Position numbers and translations under genes: made by a program. DNA of 64,000 bases from Sipunculus nudus. Taxonomy: Eukaryota; Annelida; Sipuncula; Golfingiida; Sipunculidae. Under the pieces are notes generated by a model, which made no database searches, was not told the origin of the DNA, and saw nothing but the letters and a program-made list of their open reading frames with translations. Each line of letters opens with the position of its first letter. The first letter of the stretch is position 1. Positions 58,241 through 64,000 of this stretch are shown here, one piece after another. Location of the stretch: assembly GCA_026874595.1 (NCBI GenBank), contig CM049309.1:13008576-13072575 (forward strand), read 5' to 3'.

Positions 58241-59609
58241 CCTTTGATGTCAGATTGCATTTGTCACTTTGCCTTTTACATGTTCATGCCTTATGTATAA
58301 AACCTGCAACTTCTCTTTTTATGAAAGAAAATTTTCAACATGGCAGAAGATGAGGAAAAAAACTCATTACTCAGAAAAAAAGAGTTTATTGTAAATTATG
58401 TTAAGCAAAACTTAAACTGACAACCTTAGATGGATTTGTCTGTTTAAACTCCCAAGTTGTCGGCTGTGTTAATTAAACATTAGTGTGACAGCCTTGGAAA
58501 GGTCTAAATATTTAAAACATTGTCAGTTAAGCTCTGTTTCTTAGACATGTGAATAGATACAGAATTTATTTCAAAGTCCTTTTTACTTACTTGATGAACC
58601 AGCCATAGATGTCTCTGGCCATTTGGTTTAGTTATTCACATTTAAATTTACTTTGTAATTCAAGTGTATGGATTAACATAATTTGATAATAAGGATTCTA
58701 GCTGTACATCTTTAAATTGGAATACACGCATACATTATGTATGGGGTTCAAAAACAAATACTGAACTATAAACTCAAATATGAATAACATTTAAACAATT
58801 TTGCCTTATTTATATAGTAAGGCTGTGTTTCCTTGTATCCAGAAGTCATGTCTTCTTCCAAAAATTTTTTTACAGATACACGTGTACATGCATGTGTACA
58901 CATTGAAACATTCCTTACTAAAAAGAGAGGGATGCAACTTATTTTTAGCGAATTATGGACCATATATGCAAACCAGATTTGGGGATACATGCAAATTATT
59001 ACAACTTTTTTCTAATGCAAATAGTGTGTCTGATCCTAATCTGGCAGAGAACCCATATTTGAATCAGGCACACTTTTTGTATAGAATGCTAGAGAAAGAT
59101 AATGTTCAAAACTTTCTGTGATAAGCAACTAATAAGAATTGTTAGCAAATTCGATGTTATTTATGGAGGTTGACAGCTTGTCAGATGTCATGACAATAAC
59201 AAGGTCGGTAGGTTATTCAAATTTTATATGAGTAAGTTCATGTTTTTTTTTTCTTGTGACAGGTATTTTCATGCCAGCAAATAACACCAACATCAGGAGA
59301 TGAGAAGTCTAATATAACTGATTGTATTACTGATGAGGATTATTATGTAATGTGTAAGCTTTTCTCCTCAAGAAGTTCATTTACATAGCCACCCAGTTCA
59401 GCATTAGAGTACAGAATAAGAAACATGGGTGGGACAGAGGTTGTCGGAGTCCCGTGATAAGCAGGCTGATATTAAACTTATATTGTGAGCGAGAAACTTT
59501 TGTGTTTATTGATTCCTTGGCTTTCCAGGGAATGGGCAGGTAGCAGGGCTTGCATGTTAATGTTTTCTAGGAACAAACAAACTCACAAAGCTGAACTGCT
59601 AATATAAAG
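58241..59609. other. AT-rich noncoding stretch, nothing recognised
   Basis: A 106-codon plus ORF (58801-59121) ends in a hydrophilic tail but has no splice context or domain that I recognise. Confidence 0.5.
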
Positions 59610-60330
59610 AGCTATATCTGTGTGCAGCTTCTTGATTATCTAACATCTGTCAGTCAATGGGACTCCTTAAACAAAACCATTTTAAGCGAAATAGCACATT
59701 TAAGGCGTGAATGCAGACGACGCTATTCATCAAGATGTTTCATTACTACAATCCTTCCATTGCTTTCCATGTGTGCATTTCACATGCTTGTGCGCTCACA
59801 GGCTGAAGAGGTCATGAAATGCATTGAGGATCATACCGTTTCCTATATCACCAATCAACTTGTCAATACATCAAGAATGATGGCTTCGGATGCGAGCGAC
59901 CAAGTGTCCTTGCCTGCTGAGTCGGCAAGATTTAATGAAACAAATGGACTTGTCTTGCTGTATGCGGCAGACCCCCCTTGAGGATGCGCTGGGCTGGTGT
60001 AAAAACAGCAGCCTATGAGAAGCAGTCATCCTTGCGTAATTCAGGATATGAACAGAATCGTAGATCAGGGCTCATGCATCCAGTATTGCGGGGACTTTGC
60101 ATGTGGTGCGTGTCAGCTTTCTGACCTCGGTGATTCAGGAAGTTGTGATTACCAGGATGCCACTCATGGCGGGTGATGGGAGGGTGGGGGCATAGATCAC
60201 CTTCATTGATTTCACATCTATCATGAATCTCTTTACCCTTGGGTCTGTGAGGGGAGGGGGCCATCCTATCGCTCTACCCTCTAACTGTGCCAGAAGTTGG
60301 GGTCACCTGCCTAGCTGAGCTGTGATCTGT
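59610..60330 (+). other. CpG-retaining segment with 119-codon ORF
   Basis: About twelve CpGs between 59690 and 59990 and more to 60270. The plus frame 59622-59981 predicts a mixed peptide with a basic run (RRECRRRYSSR), one hydrophobic stretch and no known domain. Words such as TCTGTCAGTCAATGG (59646-59660, TGTCA is a TALE-homeodomain-type core) and AATCAACTTGTCAATACATC fit regulatory DNA. Coding is possible but not favoured. Confidence 0.32.
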
Positions 60331-61320
60331 TTCATGTTATGTTTTTATTCAAAATTGGCCTCATATGGAACTCTAAAGGCTGACCCTGATTATTATGAAC
60401 TCAAGGCTGATATTTCATCGACCAAGACATCTGTATTTACTGTATAGTTTACATAAAATGAAAGGCAAAAGAACATATCCCTGTTTTGTTACATTCTAAA
60501 AAATGATGAGTCAGCACATTTCAATGCCATTAATTAATTAATTACTAATTTGTCCTGTTATAATAGAAAGCTTAGTGTAATTGCGTTTTTATAACATTAG
60601 GGTAATACTTTGAATTCTTAGGTCGCAGCCATTGAAGTTAATTTTGTAGTCCTTTATATCAGTTTGTTGAAATCAAAACTAAATTCATGAAATTGTTGAA
60701 CGATGTATGTTTTATTTTGTTGTCATATTCCTGCAGCAATCACTACTTTGCTGGTATTTCTTAGAAATTATATGTTATCCTGAAATATAATATTGACATA
60801 TTAATGTGTTGTCAGTCTCTGGTCTTTATGGTATGACAGTTTTCAATTCATTCTTCAGAACCTGTGTAACAGACACCATAAAGTTAATGATTTAAAAAAT
60901 TGCCCTGGATTTTTTTTTCTAATTTGTACACTTTGCATAGTTAAAATTAAAACACCACATAATGTATGGAAAAGGAAATATCATTTTAAGACTTTATAAA
61001 AGCATCCATTGGGGTGTTTATTTGTAAAAAATGTAAAATTATAATTATTTGATATTAATTGAAAAAAAGATTATATTTGATACAGAAAGAGAACAATTTA
61101 ATAAAACCAGTATCAGTTATGATTTACCACTCTTATTGCCTGAATGGTGAAATGAATATGAAAAACTGAGAAAGACCAACAACTAACCTTTTACCAAAGG
61201 TAACATAAATATTAAGACAAAAAATGTAAAAGTGATTTTTGCTAAATGTAAAACTGCATTTTCCATTTCCTGGTAACCACTCAGTGTAATGAACTGGCAC
61301 AAGCAGATGACCATGTCTGG
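60331..61320. other. AT-rich noncoding stretch, nothing recognised
   Basis: No feature supported. Confidence 0.6.
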
Positions 61321-61330
61321 GACTGTAAAG

Positions 61331-61345
61331 GTACGCCCCCTGGTG
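61331..61345 (-). promoter_or_regulatory. CTCF-like motif core
   Basis: On the minus strand CACCAGGGGGCG (61334-61345) matches the central twelve positions of the CTCF consensus perfectly; the outer positions do not match (12 of 15 overall). Confidence 0.38.
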
Positions 61346-62592
61346 ACAAATTTGTGGCAGTTGGGATTTTTGGGGTGTCAATATGTCATTTAGGTATCTT
61401 AATATACATTCACTTAAATTCACTCCTGAGTGTACTTTAATGATCAGTTTATCATGTTTGTACACAGAGACTTGAAATGGCTTCTATTGACAAATAAGGA
61501 AATACTTAACTCAAATAAGGAAGTATTTAACCAGGGTAAGGTACTCTCAGACTGTGATAATGCAGTATTTCCTCATGTTGGAATTCACAAAGTCCTGTAC
61601 TTCTCTTGTATTAAAGGATGTTCTCAAGTAGTGGACTGTTTGACTTGCTGTTGAGAAACTATCTATGAAGGTAATATTTTAAACCTTTCAGCAATTGATC
61701 ACTGTTATTCACATATATTTATCAGATGGTAAAAAGTACAGTCCTAAGTGTTTGAGGACTTTTCTGGGCTGAATGGTTCGTAATCATTCTTAATTTACTT
61801 TTTGTTTGCCTGTACTTTGTAACATACAACAGTTCCTTAAGAAAATCCAGGGAAGGTGAAATATTCAGGCAAAGCCAAGACACATAGAGAACTTGACTTA
61901 TTCAATTATATTTTATAATTAATATTTAAACATATGGTTATTTTTCATTACTTGTTTAATCAACAATTACATATTTAAGAAGGGGGTTATATGCATAACA
62001 AATTATATAATAGACATGCATTGCATTAACTGTATTCAGCCATATATTTTTTTAATTCTTATAAATTAATAAGAAAAAAAATGGCAAGATATAGTCAACC
62101 TAAAGGATCACATGGTTAAGGGAGGAAAGCTGTGAACATTTACTTAAAATATATATAATATATAATATATAATTTTCATGCATTATTAGATGTTACTCTT
62201 ATTCTGAATGTGATATTCAATGCCAATTTTATTTGCAGAAAATGACTAATAAAAGTGAATACAGGTGAACTGGGCAAAGATGTTTTTGTACAAATAAGAA
62301 ACAAACCTCTGTTTTTGTTTCATAATAAATTTTATTTTATTCTAAAATAGTAATCTTTAGGGGGAAATGGTTTATTTTTTTTAGATTAAATGATTCATGG
62401 TAAATGTGATCAAAAGTATTTTGGAAAATTCAGATAAGTATGGTATGACATGTTTGAGTTATGCAAAGAAGTATGGTCACATGACTAGGAAATAGGTAAG
62501 CATTACTATAGAATTCGGGTAAGGGACTGGCAGTATTAGATTACTAATAAGACATATCAGCTGGTTAATTTGGATTCTTGTTTTTAATAGGT
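61346..62592. other. AT-rich noncoding stretch, nothing recognised
   Basis: A TATA-rich patch at 62145-62172 and many short AT-driven ORFs. Nothing else. Confidence 0.6.
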
Positions 62593-62862
62593 ACACAGCA
62601 TGAAGAATCAGGTTTATACTCCAGGCTGGGTGATCAGTTTACAAGTGAAACCCAAGAACTGTGCTTAGCTGCCAATGGCCAGCATTGCATTTCTATTCCC
62701 CTCCTGAAAGTAACCCCAGTGTTTTGTGATATTCTGAATTTTCAATATGCCTGTGGGTTTAATGGCTGCCCATGGTCACACTTGTGCTCCGTAGTAGATA
62801 TTCCACCATTAAGTTACAGCATGTCAACCCCTTTGTCCAACATGGTTATATGTGACATATGA
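62593..62862 (+). other. ORF after acceptor-like site, unknown
   Basis: TTCTTGTTTTTAATAG (62575-62590) is acceptor-like, and the frame after it is open for about 89 codons to a TGA. The peptide is Cys-rich (CLAANGQHC, YACGFNGCPWSHLC) with no family recognised. Length within chance; kept as a weak exon candidate. Confidence 0.15.
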
Positions 62863-64000
62863 CATTTGTAGACAACTGTAGTTTACACTATCCACACTCA
62901 GACACACTATATATTCATATTATTTTGTATTTTTTATTTGGAATCATCAGTAAATGTATCATCAGTTACAGTGTATATATATCATGGTCACATTTTTGCA
63001 GATGTGCTTCAAGGGAATATCCCCTGAACTTAATACCGATTAAAATCAATATTTTTAAATTATCTGAATTTATCACCATTCATAAGTTTTTACAAGGGAT
63101 CAGATATTAAAATTATTTGTTAAAGTCAACATTTTAAAATGATCAGTCTTAATATAACAATAAATGCAAGTCAATTTTGAAGGTATCATGGTGTTAATTT
63201 ATTCCTTTGGTCAAATATTTTCCAAAAAGATTGGACTTTAGAGAAACAGCCCTGTTGAATGGAACCCAGGCAGAATGTTAGTTTGTTTAGGTCATGGCAG
63301 ATTTTTTGTATATATTAACTCAGTGAACCAAGGACCAGGGCAGGACTTATTGCGTACTTGAGGGAATGTGTATGGCATGCCATCCTCCAGGTAATGACTT
63401 GTCAAGTGCAGGAAATTTTTTCAAGGCACCATCAGACTCATAGGAACTCATTGAAGAAACATGCAACTGAAAACTAGAGTTAATTATGATTTATATCAAA
63501 GTGTTAACATGAGCAGAGTGGTGATTATGAGGGAGTAGTTTGGTAGTTTGTGACTGGCATCACACATCATATGTACCAAGTAAAAATTTAAAAGACTCCA
63601 GTATGTTTTATAACTAGCATCTTATCTGTTTGTTAGATAACAGTAAATCTGATTTGTTTGGAGCAGGACGTTACATAAGCTAAGTGATTGGGCTACAGAG
63701 CATAAAAGCCTTCAGTTCAAACACCTAATAAATTTATAGAAAAAAGTGATAAAATCGTGATAGATAATCAAGATTCACCTTAATCTCTTAATGACAGATT
63801 TTGACACCTGGATTGAACTTTGCCCTTGATCTGTATATAAACCTGGAACTCCAGAATGTTTAAAAATACCTTCAACCTCATTCACTAGACTGCATGCAGT
63901 GCCACAAATTGCCATGGACTTATTACGTAAAGCAAAGGTATAAACCCTGAATTATATGCTTTGTGCATAGAAAATCTGGACTGCTTAAATTTATAATTAT
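62863..64000. other. AT-rich noncoding stretch, nothing recognised
   Basis: No array, CpG cluster or credible ORF to the window end. Confidence 0.6.

Noticed and set aside
1-64000. A new multi-gene system in this window
   Set aside because: There is no cluster of coding genes, only noncoding DNA, repeats and candidate regulatory blocks. The unusual content is in repeat structure and motif layout.

Overview
The window looks like AT-rich (by eye about 35% GC) intergenic or intronic DNA from an animal, most likely a mollusc or another lophotrochozoan. The clade guess rests on the interspersed repeats: an element with GCTCAGCTGAC ends and a subterminal GTCCGTCCGTC-type run, and one whose ends read GTCTGG(A/C)GATACTATGG. 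I associate both styles with mollusc genomes from memory; no search was run. There is no bacterial gene organisation, operon, CRISPR array, rRNA or intact tRNA. No ORF is long enough to stand on its own: the longest non-repetitive ones (about 100-130 codons) are what chance gives in 64 kb of this composition. I call no gene with confidence. Two minus-strand terminal-exon candidates (29418-29651, 52916-53311) are listed at low confidence.

The window alternates between three kinds of DNA. (1) Long AT-rich stretches, nearly free of CpG, in which I see nothing. (2) Some twenty segments of 150-750 bp with higher GC and many retained CpGs, unique in sequence and rich in transcription-factor-like words. 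The clearest are at 8030-8790, 17365-17625, 19400-19900, 22380-22640, 24950-25700, 28250-28620, 29870-30080, 31360-31720, 32900-33250, 34630-34930, 38200-38520, 39190-39720, 43080-43345, 49200-49960, 54830-55130, 55480-55960, 58030-58240 and 59610-60330. Their spacing resembles the regulatory desert of a developmental gene; that is inference. (3) Repeats: minisatellites of 44 bp (11256-12210), 19 bp (12251-12475), about 45 bp (16586-17215), 18 bp (26102-26310), 31 bp (47272-47560) and 25 bp (53669-54362); six GA-rich tracts, all purine on the plus strand; several G/C homopolymers; and three transposon-like elements.

The most distinctive item is the 1.9-kb element at 35640-37567. It is bounded by TATCGCCAGACA inverted ends and filled with five copies of a 325-337 bp unit, arranged partly as a 660-bp higher-order dimer. 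Each full copy has a GGTGGCGCCACC-type palindrome and tandem TGACCTTGACCTTGA nuclear-receptor half-sites.

Other regulatory signals are five CTCF-like motifs (3219-, 27694+, 43314-, 52324-, 61331-; one matches all 15 consensus positions), a DR4 nuclear-receptor-type site (21409-21431), a T-box-like inverted pair (31492-31511), a perfect 10-bp-arm inverted repeat (34659-34684) and an octamer/POU-like cluster (57380-57462). With few or no exons here, the genes these might act on probably lie outside the window.
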